Source: Chloroflexota bacterium (GTDB lineage: Bacteria; Chloroflexota; Dehalococcoidia; Bin125). From it: DNA of 9,518 bases. Location: positions 1-9,518 of the forward strand of contig JAPUIR010000143.1 of the NCBI GenBank assembly GCA_027296805.1, read 5' to 3'. This document shows positions 1-6,388 of the stretch, one piece after another; the first letter of the stretch is position 1; every line of letters begins with the position of its first letter. Position numbers and translations under genes: made by a program. Under the pieces are notes generated by a model that was not told the DNA's origin, ran no database searches, and worked only from the letters and a program-made list of their open reading frames with translations.

Positions 1-42
1 GTGTGTGACAATTTTCCCTTTTCGCATCAACGGTGTCTAGAG

Positions 43-52
43 GTCTATAGAC
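43..52. repeat. 10-bp perfect palindrome in a GTCTA repeat cluster
   Basis: The bases GTCTATAGAC form a perfect palindrome. A further GTCTA copy lies just upstream at 35-39, so the stretch 35-52 reads GTCTA, eight bases, TAGAC. The surrounding 1-90 is visibly more AT-rich than the rest of the window and has no supportable gene. Such spacing would suit an operator for a dimeric repressor of a gene lying left of the window, but no gene or clear promoter is visible here, so this role is a guess. Confidence 0.35.
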
Positions 53-93
53 GGTTTCGATGGGTGAGATACAGGCACGGGAATAGGACGCCG

Positions 94-110
94 CAGATGG
101 CTGCCATCTG
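94..110 (-). terminator. Small hairpin after the aminomutase-like gene
   Basis: CAGATGG and CCATCTG form a perfect 7-bp stem with a 3-base CTG loop. It starts 14 bases beyond the stop codon of the minus-strand aminotransferase gene. No T-tract follows on the minus strand, so it is a weak terminator candidate or a 3'-end-protecting hairpin. Confidence 0.35.
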
Positions 111-123
111 GTGGAGGTGTCGA

Positions 124-1482
124 TCAGAGGATTTCTTCGCGGCGCAGATCGGAGAGGGCTGCCGCAAACGCGTCAATTGAGAGGTCAATTTCGGCCTCTG
201 AGTGGACGCACGAGACGAGGGCGATGGCGCCCAGGAGGTCGAAGCCGTGGTTCAGGAGGCTGCGGCGGAGGGGCCACTGGAGCGCGGCGGGAGTGGAGGG
301 AACGATGGCCTGCGGTCCGGCGTTGCCCCAGTTCCAGGTGAAGCCGTCGTCCGGGGGCGCGACATCCTCCCCGAGGAGGATGTGCACAATGCTGGCCTGA
401 CCGTAGGCGGCACCGGGCACCTCCGCGTCGCGGATGGCTTGGTTCAGTCCCTGTGTAAGCCGTCGGGCGCGAGCGTTGGCCGTAGCGACGGCCTCGCCCT
501 TCTTGATTTCGCGCAGTGCGGCACTGCCGACGGCGGCGCTGAGGGGGTTGGCGTTGTAGGTGCCGGGATGGGCGACGCGTTTGGCGCCGCTGCGGTCGCT
601 GCCCCGGGGGATGGCGATCTGGTCGAGGAGGTCGGCGCGGCCGGCGACCGCACCTCCGGGAAGACCGCCCGCGAGAATCTTGGCCAGCGTGGTGAGGTCG
701 GGCTCGATGCCGGTGGCTTCCTGCACGCCGCCGTCGGCGGCGCGGAAGCCGGTGACCACTTCGTCGAGAATGAGGATGGTGCCGGTGGCGCGGGTCTTCT
801 CGCGCAAGAAGTGGAGGACGGCAGGGTCGAGCGGTCCGGTGCCCATCGAATAGCCGCTGGGCTCACAGATGACGGCGGCGTAGTCCTTGGTCTCGAGGGC
901 GGCGCCGAGGGCGGCGGTGTCGTGCTGATCGACGACGGTGACAAGGCCGGCCATGGCGTTGGGGATGCCGCCGTCGGAGATGTGGCCGCCGGATCCCATG
1001 CCGGCGACGACGGAGTCGTTCCAGCCGTGGAAGTGCTCACGCAGGCGGAGGAGTCCGGGCCGGCCGGTGAAGGCGCGCGCGAGGCGGATGGCCATCATCG
1101 TGGCCTCGGTGCCGGAGGAGGTGAAGCGGACTTTCTCCGCGCTGGGGAGCAGGTCGAGGACGGCGTGCGCCCACTCGATCTCGCCGCGATGGGAGGCGCC
1201 ATAGTGCGTCCCACTGCCGACCTGGTTCTGTACGGCGCTGACGAGCAGGGGATGGCTGTGGCCGAAGAGGAGGGCGCCGTGGCCCATCACGTAATCGATG
1301 ATCTCGTTGCCATCGACGTCCCACTTGCGGGAGCCGGCTGCGTGGTCGACGTAGATGCCGAAGGGGTCGAAGTAGCGGACGTCGTGAGTGACGCCGTTGG
1401 GGAAGAGGCGCTCGGCCTCGGCGTGCAGCTCAGCGGAGGTGGGGTGTTGGGCCAGGAAGGCCTGATCGATCGAGGTGGTCAT
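124..1482 (-). CDS. Class III PLP aminotransferase, glutamate-1-semialdehyde 2,1-aminomutase-like
   Basis: A cytosolic PLP-dependent fold-type I enzyme of 452 residues. In true HemL the reaction turns glutamate-1-semialdehyde into 5-aminolevulinate for tetrapyrrole synthesis. Visible family marks are the SSGTEATMMAIRLAR cofactor-phosphate region (122-136), LDEVVTGFR with the pyridine-binding Asp240, and TTLAKILAGGLPGGA with the probable Schiff-base Lys268. PGTYNANPLSAA (306-317) matches the family's late conserved block. The length is slightly above the 425-435 usual for HemL. I chose the ATG at 1482 because GGGAG lies just upstream; an in-frame ATG at 1539 adds 19 residues but has no SD. It stands alone, with no haem genes beside it, so it may be one of the many HemL-like transaminases of unknown substrate. 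Family assignment is firm; the exact reaction is not. Confidence 0.9.
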   Translation of the reverse strand: MTTSIDQAFLAQHPTSAELHAEAERLFPNGVTHDVRYFDPFGIYVDHAAGSRKWDVDGNEIIDYVMGHGALLFGHSHPLLVSAVQNQVGSGTHYGASHRGEIEWAHAVLDLLPSAEKVRFTSSGTEATMMAIRLARAFTGRPGLLRLREHFHGWNDSVVAGMGSGGHISDGGIPNAMAGLVTVVDQHDTAALGAALETKDYAAVICEPSGYSMGTGPLDPAVLHFLREKTRATGTILILDEVVTGFRAADGGVQEATGIEPDLTTLAKILAGGLPGGAVAGRADLLDQIAIPRGSDRSGAKRVAHPGTYNANPLSAAVGSAALREIKKGEAVATANARARRLTQGLNQAIRDAEVPGAAYGQASIVHILLGEDVAPPDDGFTWNWGNAGPQAIVPSTPAALQWPLRRSLLNHGFDLLGAIALVSCVHSEAEIDLSIDAFAAALSDLRREEIL

Positions 1483-1606
1483 TCGCCGCTCCCGGGTATC
1501 GCCCTGGGCATTGATTGCCGTGAGCACCGCCCTCAGCATTGCCGTTGAGAATACGTTAGCCGGAGGCGGGCGGCCCAGGCCAGGCGAAAGCGGAGAGACA
1601 ACAAAG

Positions 1607-1622
1607 CCCCGCCGAGGCGGGG
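1607..1622 (-). terminator. Rho-independent terminator of the zinc-ribbon gene
   Basis: CCCCGCC (1607-1613) pairs perfectly with GGCGGGG (1616-1622). Allowing for loop closure this is a six-pair GC stem with a CGAG tetraloop. Read on the minus strand, the stem is followed by CTTTGTTGT, a T-rich tail, 27 bases beyond the stop codon of the 80-residue gene. This would insulate that gene from the aminotransferase gene further along the same strand. Confidence 0.75.
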
Positions 1623-1648
1623 ACTCTGTCGGTCGTCATGAGGAGGCT

Positions 1649-1891
1649 CTAGGCGGCGTAGCGGGCGATCCGCTCCAAGGGACCAACGTAGGCGCGCCCT
1701 CCACAGTGGCTGCAGGCCATGCCCACGCCCGACTTGCGAACGAGGTGCGCCGCGTTCACGGTCTCGGGCGGTTCGATCAGGTGGATCTTGCCTTCGGCTC
1801 GCTCGATCTGGCCGAGGCCGCGGCCGCAGATCAGGCAGCTCACGTCAGCGCGTTCACGAACCACGTCGGAGCTCCATTCTGGAATGTTCAT
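1649..1891 (-). CDS. Small zinc-ribbon-like protein, function unknown
   Basis: This 80-residue protein has two CxxC pairs, CLIC at 19-22 and CSHC at 60-63, separated by 37 residues. The second is followed by GGR and the first by GRG, the glycine-rich knuckles typical of treble-clef or zinc-ribbon folds, so a single structural Zn(II) is likely. No enzymatic motif, signal peptide or membrane segment is seen. The start is the only ATG in frame before an upstream stop; the SD is weak (GGAC). It lies 118 bases downstream of the ArsR-type gene on the same strand and ends in a good terminator, which supports a real transcription unit. I do not recognise the family. It could be a zinc-binding accessory or nucleic-acid-binding protein. 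Confidence 0.6.
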   Translation of the reverse strand: MNIPEWSSDVVRERADVSCLICGRGLGQIERAEGKIHLIEPPETVNAAHLVRKSGVGMACSHCGGRAYVGPLERIARYAA

Positions 1892-2009
1892 TGGATCGGT
1901 CCAGCATCGAAATCACCCGCTCGCCTTCACGATCTGATTAACAATACGCCGGGAGAGTCGGATCGGTTCCCTTGGTGCGAGGAAGTTGGCGTGGGATGTT
2001 GGGAGGGGG

Positions 2010-2303
2010 CTAGAGATCGTCGCCAGATGGGTGGGAGCTGCGAATGAAGGCCGCCATCTGGTAGGCGACGTCGGTGGCGGCCAAGCTGACATAAATCTGC
2101 TTGCCACGGCGCTGCACCTCGACGATGCGGGCCCGTTCCAGTTGGCGCAGATGGTTGGAGACGGCGGGTGGGGTCACGCCGAGGTCGTCGATGAACTCCC
2201 GGCAGGGGTGCTCCCGGCGGTCGCGTGCGAGGGTTTCGACGATTCGGTAGCGGGCGGGGTTGGCCAGGGCCTTGAAAGCCAAAAGCTGTGAATGGTCGGG
2301 CAC
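2010..2303 (-). CDS. ArsR-family winged-helix transcriptional repressor
   Basis: A 97-residue DNA-binding repressor with the ArsR/SmtB winged-helix fold. FKALANPARYRIVETLA (10-26) is the usual first-helix signature. LGVTPPAVSNHLRQLERARI (41-60) is the helix-turn-helix, and VEVQRRGKQIYVSL (61-74) is the beta-wing. The only cysteine is C34 and the CxC metal motif of arsenic or cadmium sensors is absent, so metal sensing of that type is unlikely; the effector is unknown. The start is GTG at 2303, with GAGAG about 6 bases upstream. Its promoter overlaps an imperfect palindrome, suggesting autorepression. It is divergent from the VTT membrane-protein gene and precedes the small zinc-ribbon gene, so either may be its target. 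Family assignment is firm. Confidence 0.9.
   Translation of the reverse strand: MPDHSQLLAFKALANPARYRIVETLARDRREHPCREFIDDLGVTPPAVSNHLRQLERARIVEVQRRGKQIYVSLAATDVAYQMAAFIRSSHPSGDDL
2018..2070. repeat. Bulged inverted repeat across the 3' end of the ArsR gene
   Basis: CGTCGCC (2018-2024) pairs with GGCGACG (2064-2070), and AGATGG (2025-2030) pairs with CCATCT (2054-2059). That makes 13 pairs interrupted by a GGTA bulge (2060-2063), with a 23-base loop. It includes the last codons of the repressor gene. It may be a 3'-end RNA structure or coincidence; there is no T-tract next to it. Confidence 0.3.
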
Positions 2304-2318
2304 GCGGGCTCTCAGTCA

Positions 2319-2336
2319 GTTAAGGAAATCGTTAAC
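2319..2336. promoter_or_regulatory. Probable ArsR-type operator palindrome
   Basis: GTTAAGGAAATCGTTAAC is an imperfect 18-bp palindrome: seven of nine pairs match, with GTTAA/TTAAC arms. It abuts the -10 element of the minus-strand promoter and covers its expected start site, so a bound dimer would block the repressor's own transcription. ArsR-family proteins commonly bind such sites. That the neighbouring repressor binds this one is inference. Confidence 0.55.
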
Positions 2337-2366
2337 AATGTAGGGATGCGTGCGGCGATCCGTCAA
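2337..2366 (-). promoter_or_regulatory. Sigma-70-type promoter of the ArsR gene
   Basis: On the minus strand a -35 TTGACG (2366-2361) is followed, after an 18-base spacer, by a -10 TACATT (2342-2337). The expected start near 2330 gives a leader of about 27 bases before the GTG at 2303. Both boxes are close to consensus for a GC-rich genome. Confidence 0.55.
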
Positions 2367-2391
2367 TGCGCACGTTGCGGCGAGAGCGGGC

Positions 2392-2397
2392 TATGAT
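2392..2397 (+). promoter_or_regulatory. Possible -10 element for the VTT gene
   Basis: TATGAT lies 9 bases before the ATG at 2407. If used as a -10 box it would give an almost leaderless transcript. There is no convincing -35 at the right spacing, so this is a weak call. The palindrome at 2319-2336 lies just upstream and could affect this promoter too. Confidence 0.25.
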
Positions 2398-2406
2398 CGG
2401 GAGCGC

Positions 2407-3132
2407 ATGGAGATCACCCGACGTCAAGCCGCCTATCTGATTTTGTTGGTGATCGTTGCGTTGGGCGCGCTGATCGCGGCCGATCAACTGATCGAGCGAG
2501 TCTCGCCCTGGGACTATGACGACTTCGAGCGCTGGATCGACGACCTGGGCGTCTGGGGCCCGATTGTATATATCGCGTTCTTCGCCTTGTCGATGGTGGT
2601 AGCGCCGATCCCGACCGGCCCAGCGCCCGTGGCGGCGGCGGCGGCCTTCGGCGGGGTGTTGGGCTTTTTCTACACGATGATCGCAGGGGTGATCGGCGCG
2701 GCGCTCTGCTTCTGGATCGCGAGGCTGTGGGGCCGGCCGCTGATGCGGCGCTTCCTGCCAGAGCGCGTCGTGGACGAGATCGACCGGGTCACGAACTATC
2801 TGGGGCTGCGAGTGCTATTCGTGCTGCGCCTGTTCCCCCTGCTGGGAGTGGACGCGGTGTCGTACGCGGCGGGGCTAACGCCGATCCGGTTCGTGCCGTA
2901 TCTGGCGATCTCGATCGTGGCAACGATCCCGATCCTGGCGTTGACCTCGGCAATCGGCGAGGGGCTGCAAGACAACCGGGAGTTGGCGCTGGGCGCGGTC
3001 ATCGGGCTGGCGGTCTTCCTGATCGTGCCGCTGGCGTATCTGGCGTTACGCCGCCGCCGGGAAGTCGGGCCTCTGGTGCCGCCCGCGGAGCCGGAGCCCG
3101 AGCACGACGGTGCGACGCCAGGCAGCGACTAG
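2407..3132 (+). CDS. TVP38/TMEM64 (DedA/VTT-domain) membrane protein
   Basis: A 241-residue inner-membrane protein of the VTT (SNARE-associated Golgi protein) family, members of which are linked to lipid scrambling and membrane homeostasis. The order is an N-terminal TM (8-25), an acidic amphipathic stretch (34-46), and hydrophobic segments at about 50-66 and 73-105 around a PIPTGP motif (67-72). Next comes a cytosolic basic segment, then the family block RLFPLLGVDAVSYAAGLT (141-158) and hydrophobic segments at 163-183 and 194-214. The tail is short, charged and proline-rich. I chose ATG 2407, which has GGGAG six bases upstream; an in-frame GTG at 2350 has no SD and adds a non-family extension. 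The stop codon lies within the next gene's SD, so the two are co-transcribed. The substrate is unknown. Confidence 0.88.
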   Translation: MEITRRQAAYLILLVIVALGALIAADQLIERVSPWDYDDFERWIDDLGVWGPIVYIAFFALSMVVAPIPTGPAPVAAAAAFGGVLGFFYTMIAGVIGAALCFWIARLWGRPLMRRFLPERVVDEIDRVTNYLGLRVLFVLRLFPLLGVDAVSYAAGLTPIRFVPYLAISIVATIPILALTSAIGEGLQDNRELALGAVIGLAVFLIVPLAYLALRRRREVGPLVPPAEPEPEHDGATPGSD

Positions 3133-3142
3133 GAGTCGGATC

Positions 3143-3727
3143 ATGCCTATTGAAGACGCGGTCGGGTTGCTGTCCCTGTTGTGGACACCGCTGGTGGTGG
3201 TGACGGCCAGCCACGAGGACGAACGGGGCGGAATGATCGCGGTGAGCGCGTTCGCGGCGTCGATTGTGCCGGAGCAACCCCGCCTGATGGTCGAGATTCA
3301 GAAGCGGAACCATACGCACGGCTTGATCACTGCGAGCGATCGATTCGCTGTCAATGTGCTGCGACGGGAGCGCTGGGAGTGGGTGCGCGACTTTGGATTC
3401 GTGTCGCAGGCCGAGAGCGACAAGTTCAGCGATGCGATCCCCTGGCACGAGGGCCCCCACGGCATCCCTTTGCTGGACGACGCAATCGGGACGTTGGTCT
3501 GCCGCGTGGTGAACGCGATGGACGGCGGCGATATGACGGTGTTTCTCGCGGTGGTGGAGGAGGCGGAACGGCTGCGGGAGGAGGAGCCGGTGTACTGGTC
3601 GGAGGTGCGGCCGTTGCTGCCAGAAGAGTGGGTGGAGGAGTACGGGCGCAAGCTGTCGCACGATGTGCCGGACTCCGCGAGTCGGATGGGCGAGATCGAC
3701 TTTCGGCCCTGGCGGGGGGAAGACTAG
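3143..3727 (+). CDS. Flavin reductase-like FMN-binding protein
   Basis: A 194-residue cytosolic protein of the flavin_Reduct family, which reduces FMN/FAD with NAD(P)H or binds FMN as a split-barrel dimer. Family blocks are GMIAVSAFAASIVPEQPRLM (30-49), NHTHGLITASDRFAVNVL (56-73), DKFSDAIPW (93-101), and GIPLLDDAIGTLVCRVV (107-123) followed by DGGDMTVFLAVV (127-138). The last blocks match the usual 'C-x-V, then GGDHT-L-x-G-x-V' ending. The C-terminal extension after residue 140 is acidic, with no recognised domain. The ATG at 3143 has AGGAG seven bases upstream, and that SD overlaps the VTT gene's stop codon, indicating translational coupling. No monooxygenase partner is nearby, so its substrate is open. 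Confidence 0.85.
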   Translation: MPIEDAVGLLSLLWTPLVVVTASHEDERGGMIAVSAFAASIVPEQPRLMVEIQKRNHTHGLITASDRFAVNVLRRERWEWVRDFGFVSQAESDKFSDAIPWHEGPHGIPLLDDAIGTLVCRVVNAMDGGDMTVFLAVVEEAERLREEEPVYWSEVRPLLPEEWVEEYGRKLSHDVPDSASRMGEIDFRPWRGED

Positions 3728-3734
3728 CCCGGGC

Positions 3735-3764
3735 CGGTGGAGGGGGACGAATCCCCCTCCACCG
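3735..3764. terminator. Bidirectional hairpin between convergent genes
   Basis: A perfect 13-bp stem (3735-3747 with 3752-3764) with a CGAA tetraloop. It starts 8 bases after the flavin reductase stop and lies 11 bases beyond the minus-strand vWA stop. It is symmetric and so can serve both transcripts. Neither side has a T-tract, so it is a strong structure but not a classical intrinsic terminator. Confidence 0.65.
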
Positions 3765-3774
3765 TGACGTTCGA

Positions 3775-6162
3775 TTACACGCTTCGGCGCGAGCGGCGGG
3801 TCAGCGCCGTGCCCATGCCGAGCGCTAGGACGGCCAGCGCGATTCCGATGCCGATCCAGAGGGCGGTCGAGCCGCCGCTGCCGGAGTCAGGATCGATCAG
3901 CGCGGGCGTGGTGGCATCCGGCGGCGAGACGGGGTCCTGGCCGCTGTCGACCGGGTCGGAGCCGGTCTCGCTCGGATCGGTGGCACCGCTGTCGAGTGTC
4001 CGAACCGGGTCGGGATCCGTGACGACGTCCGTGCCAGCACCGTTGCCGGAGGTGAGGTCGGGGAGGGTGACTTCGTCGACGCTGGCGGGGTCGGGCCAGA
4101 CGATGCGGACGAAGCCGCCGTCGGTCGCGGCGATGACCTCCGTACCGAGCGCCGCCGCTCGTGCGAGGTCGGGTTGCGCCTGCATCAGCTCGGCGAACTC
4201 GTCGGAGCCAACGAGGACGTCGGCAACGTCAGCATCGGGGTCGAAGCCGTTCTGGATCCAGACGCCGTCGATGAGGACGTAGCTGTGGGCGCCCACGACG
4301 CGGATCTGCTCCGTGCCGAGCCGGGCGTTCCCCGCGCTGAGTTCCTCTTCATCCATGGCCTGTTCGACCGCTGCCTCGCCAATTGGGGCGGCGGCCGAGA
4401 ATGCCTGCTCGACCGAGTCGGCGGCCTGTTCGGCCGATTCTTCGCCGAAGAAGGCGCGAAGCTCAGGCTCGCGGGCGAGGAAGGAGGTGAACTGGGTGAC
4501 GATGCCGAAGCGGGTCGCCACTTCGACGATCTCTTCGATCAGCGCGGGACGGGAGCCCTCCAGGCGAAGCTCGGCGAGCAGGTCGGCCACGCGCTGCTGA
4601 GCCCAGAGTTGGGCGATGGTGGGATCGCCCAAGGCCCGCTCAGGGAGGTTGAGCTCATAGGTGAAGGTCTCGCGACCGCTGTCCGTGTTGCCGCTGACGC
4701 GGACGACGACGGTGCCGGGTTCGCCGTAGCGACCGGTGAGCAGCGTCTGGGTGCCGGCGAAGATGCCGGTGATGATACGCGGTGCCAGCGCGGTGACGTT
4801 GGCGCCCTCGATCTCGATCTCGACGTCGGTGAGGACGGGGGAGGAGATTCGCTCGAAGAGACGCGATACCTCCTCGTCGACGCGCTCTTGGGGCGTGACG
4901 TAGTGGCTGGTGCCGACGAACTCCCGCGAGAGCGAGTCCAGCAGCAGGGTGTTGACATCGAAGCCGAGACCGAAGGCGAAGAGCTGCGTACGGCCGGGGT
5001 TGGTGTCGCGTGCGAGGTCCAGGATGTCGCTAGGGTCCTCCAGGCCCGCGGTGGGGAGGCCATCGGTGAGGAAGAGGATGGTGGCGGGGCGGTCGCCGTC
5101 GGCCAGGTCAAAGGCGACGCTGAGGGCGGTGGAGATGTTGGTCGATCCGCCCGCGCGGCGCCCTTCGACGAAGGCGATGCCGGCGGCTGCCTCGGAGGCG
5201 GGGTGGAGGCCCTCACCGAAAATGCGGACGCCGCCGGAGTAGGAGACGATGCCGAAGCGGTCGTCCTGGCCGAGCCGTTCAAGAACGAAGCGGGCGGCGG
5301 CGCGTGCTTGCTCGATCTTCTCACCCTCCATGGAACCGGAGGTGTCGAGCACCAGGATGATGTCGCGAGCGACTTGGCTGTCGGTCTCGATTTCAGGGGC
5401 GAGCAGAAGGGCGAAGAAGCCGTCGTCGCCTGGGACGCGGTAGGGCAGGAGCCGTGTGTCGAGCAGGCCCTCACCGCCTCCGAGATAGAGGTTGAAGTCG
5501 GTGTCGGCGCGCCAGCCGAAGGGGGCCTCCCAGCCGAGGGCAAGGTGGCCGGCGGCGAGGCGCTCAACGTCGAGGTTGTAGGTGGGGGCGACGGCGGAGC
5601 GGACGTCCCAGGAGACGTCGATCTCGCCGCTGACCATCGCGGTCGCGGGCCGGGGCGACATGCGCGACCAGGGGATCTCGACCAGGACTTGGTCGAACTC
5701 CGCCAGCAGTGGTGTGGTCACCGTGAAGCTGACCTGGCGCTGCTCGCCGCGCGGGACGGGGAAGGCGCGGACTTCGTAGAGGTCGGCGCCGATCGATTGG
5801 AGAAGAGCCGGATCGATCAGCCGGCGGACGATGTCTTGGTAGATGCGACGGGCCTCGTCGGCGGGGACGACGGTGCCCTCGAGGGTCTCGGGGCCGCCCG
5901 TGAGCACCAGCTCGGAGACGGCGCTGTTGGGGGGCACGGGCAGAATGATGCGCCCCTCCGCGAAGCGGGAGCTGCGGTTGCTGAACTGCAACTCGTAACG
6001 GGCGATGGTTGCGCCGTCGCGGATGTCGAGGTCGACCTGGAGCTGGTCGAGGGTGGCGGCATCGGTGAAGGTCTGAATCTGGGGTGGTTCGGGGTGCTGG
6101 GCAAGCAAGGTGGCGGGCGCCAGCAGCGCCAGAATCGCTATCAGTCCGATGAGTCGATGCAT
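3775..6162 (-). CDS. Secreted, membrane-anchored VIT and vWA domain protein
   Basis: A 795-residue exported protein resembling inter-alpha-trypsin-inhibitor heavy chains. A signal peptide fills residues 1-21, ending in ATLLAQ. The VIT domain (about 30-160) shows ADEARRIYQDIV (101-112) and PVPRGEQRQVSF. The vWA domain (about 266-440) has a metal-binding MIDAS: DTSGS (273-277), Thr341 in GGSTNI, and Asp367 in LTDGLPT. A C-terminal block including RFGIVTQFTSFLA (551-563) is typical of the family. Residues 700-765 are an Asp/Ser/Pro/Gly-rich linker, then a TM (767-786) and a basic RRSRR stop. It is probably displayed outside the cell and binds a protein partner through Mg2+. The ATG at 6162 follows AAGGG; the 49-residue in-frame extension upstream is not signal-like. 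The partner is unknown. Confidence 0.9.
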   Translation of the reverse strand: MHRLIGLIAILALLAPATLLAQHPEPPQIQTFTDAATLDQLQVDLDIRDGATIARYELQFSNRSSRFAEGRIILPVPPNSAVSELVLTGGPETLEGTVVPADEARRIYQDIVRRLIDPALLQSIGADLYEVRAFPVPRGEQRQVSFTVTTPLLAEFDQVLVEIPWSRMSPRPATAMVSGEIDVSWDVRSAVAPTYNLDVERLAAGHLALGWEAPFGWRADTDFNLYLGGGEGLLDTRLLPYRVPGDDGFFALLLAPEIETDSQVARDIILVLDTSGSMEGEKIEQARAAARFVLERLGQDDRFGIVSYSGGVRIFGEGLHPASEAAAGIAFVEGRRAGGSTNISTALSVAFDLADGDRPATILFLTDGLPTAGLEDPSDILDLARDTNPGRTQLFAFGLGFDVNTLLLDSLSREFVGTSHYVTPQERVDEEVSRLFERISSPVLTDVEIEIEGANVTALAPRIITGIFAGTQTLLTGRYGEPGTVVVRVSGNTDSGRETFTYELNLPERALGDPTIAQLWAQQRVADLLAELRLEGSRPALIEEIVEVATRFGIVTQFTSFLAREPELRAFFGEESAEQAADSVEQAFSAAAPIGEAAVEQAMDEEELSAGNARLGTEQIRVVGAHSYVLIDGVWIQNGFDPDADVADVLVGSDEFAELMQAQPDLARAAALGTEVIAATDGGFVRIVWPDPASVDEVTLPDLTSGNGAGTDVVTDPDPVRTLDSGATDPSETGSDPVDSGQDPVSPPDATTPALIDPDSGSGGSTALWIGIGIALAVLALGMGTALTRRSRRSV

Positions 6163-6320
6163 GGGGGCCCTTGCTCTCTGCAACTTGTGCCAACAGTCCT
6201 GCGGCAATGACAACAGGACGACAGTCGAGGGGGGATGGTTCCCGACCGCGTCAGCATTGGGGACGCAGTACGAGCGGTGAGGTAGGGGAGTGGCCCGTGA
6301 ACACGTCACGCTTCCGCTGA

Positions 6321-6349
6321 TTGACCGGGTTCCAACCTCTGCCTAGGCT
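6321..6349 (+). promoter_or_regulatory. Sigma-70-type promoter of the DHA2 exporter gene
   Basis: A -35 TTGACC (6321-6326), a 17-base spacer and a -10 TAGGCT (6344-6349, TANNNT type) place the start near 6356, about 33 bases before the ATG at 6389. The spacing is ideal. The -10 sits in the centre of the palindrome listed next. Confidence 0.6.
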
Positions 6350-6356
6350 GAGGTTG
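6333..6356. promoter_or_regulatory. 24-bp palindromic operator over the exporter promoter
   Basis: CAACCTC (6333-6339) and GAGGTTG (6350-6356) flank the palindromic core GCCTAGGC (6341-6348). Eleven of twelve pairs match; only T6340/T6349 fail. It spans the second half of the promoter spacer, the -10 box and the probable start site. Dimeric repressors of the TetR or MarR type bind sites of this size in front of efflux pumps. No such regulator is encoded in the window, so it would act from elsewhere. Confidence 0.65.
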
Positions 6357-6388
6357 TTCACCCAGAGCGAATTGTTGGGGTGTTGGAA

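Noticed and set aside
202..1548. 448-codon open frame on the plus strand opposite the aminotransferase gene
   Set aside because: It has a Gly/Val/Asp-rich composition with no motif, while the opposite strand shows a complete PLP enzyme.
6179..6192. Sigma-54-like TGGCAC...TTGC upstream of the vWA gene (minus strand)
   Set aside because: Only three bases separate the two boxes; the -24/-12 class needs five, so the spacing is wrong.
4174..6210. 678-codon open frame on the plus strand opposite the VIT-vWA gene
   Set aside because: Its translation is Gly/Ala/Val/Glu-rich low-complexity sequence with no domain, as expected opposite a GC-rich gene. The minus-strand frame has clear VIT and vWA motifs and a signal peptide.
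6196..6219. GTCCTG/CAGGAC inverted repeat upstream of the vWA gene
   Set aside because: It is only six pairs with a 12-base loop and no adjoining promoter boxes, so it could easily occur by chance in GC-rich DNA.
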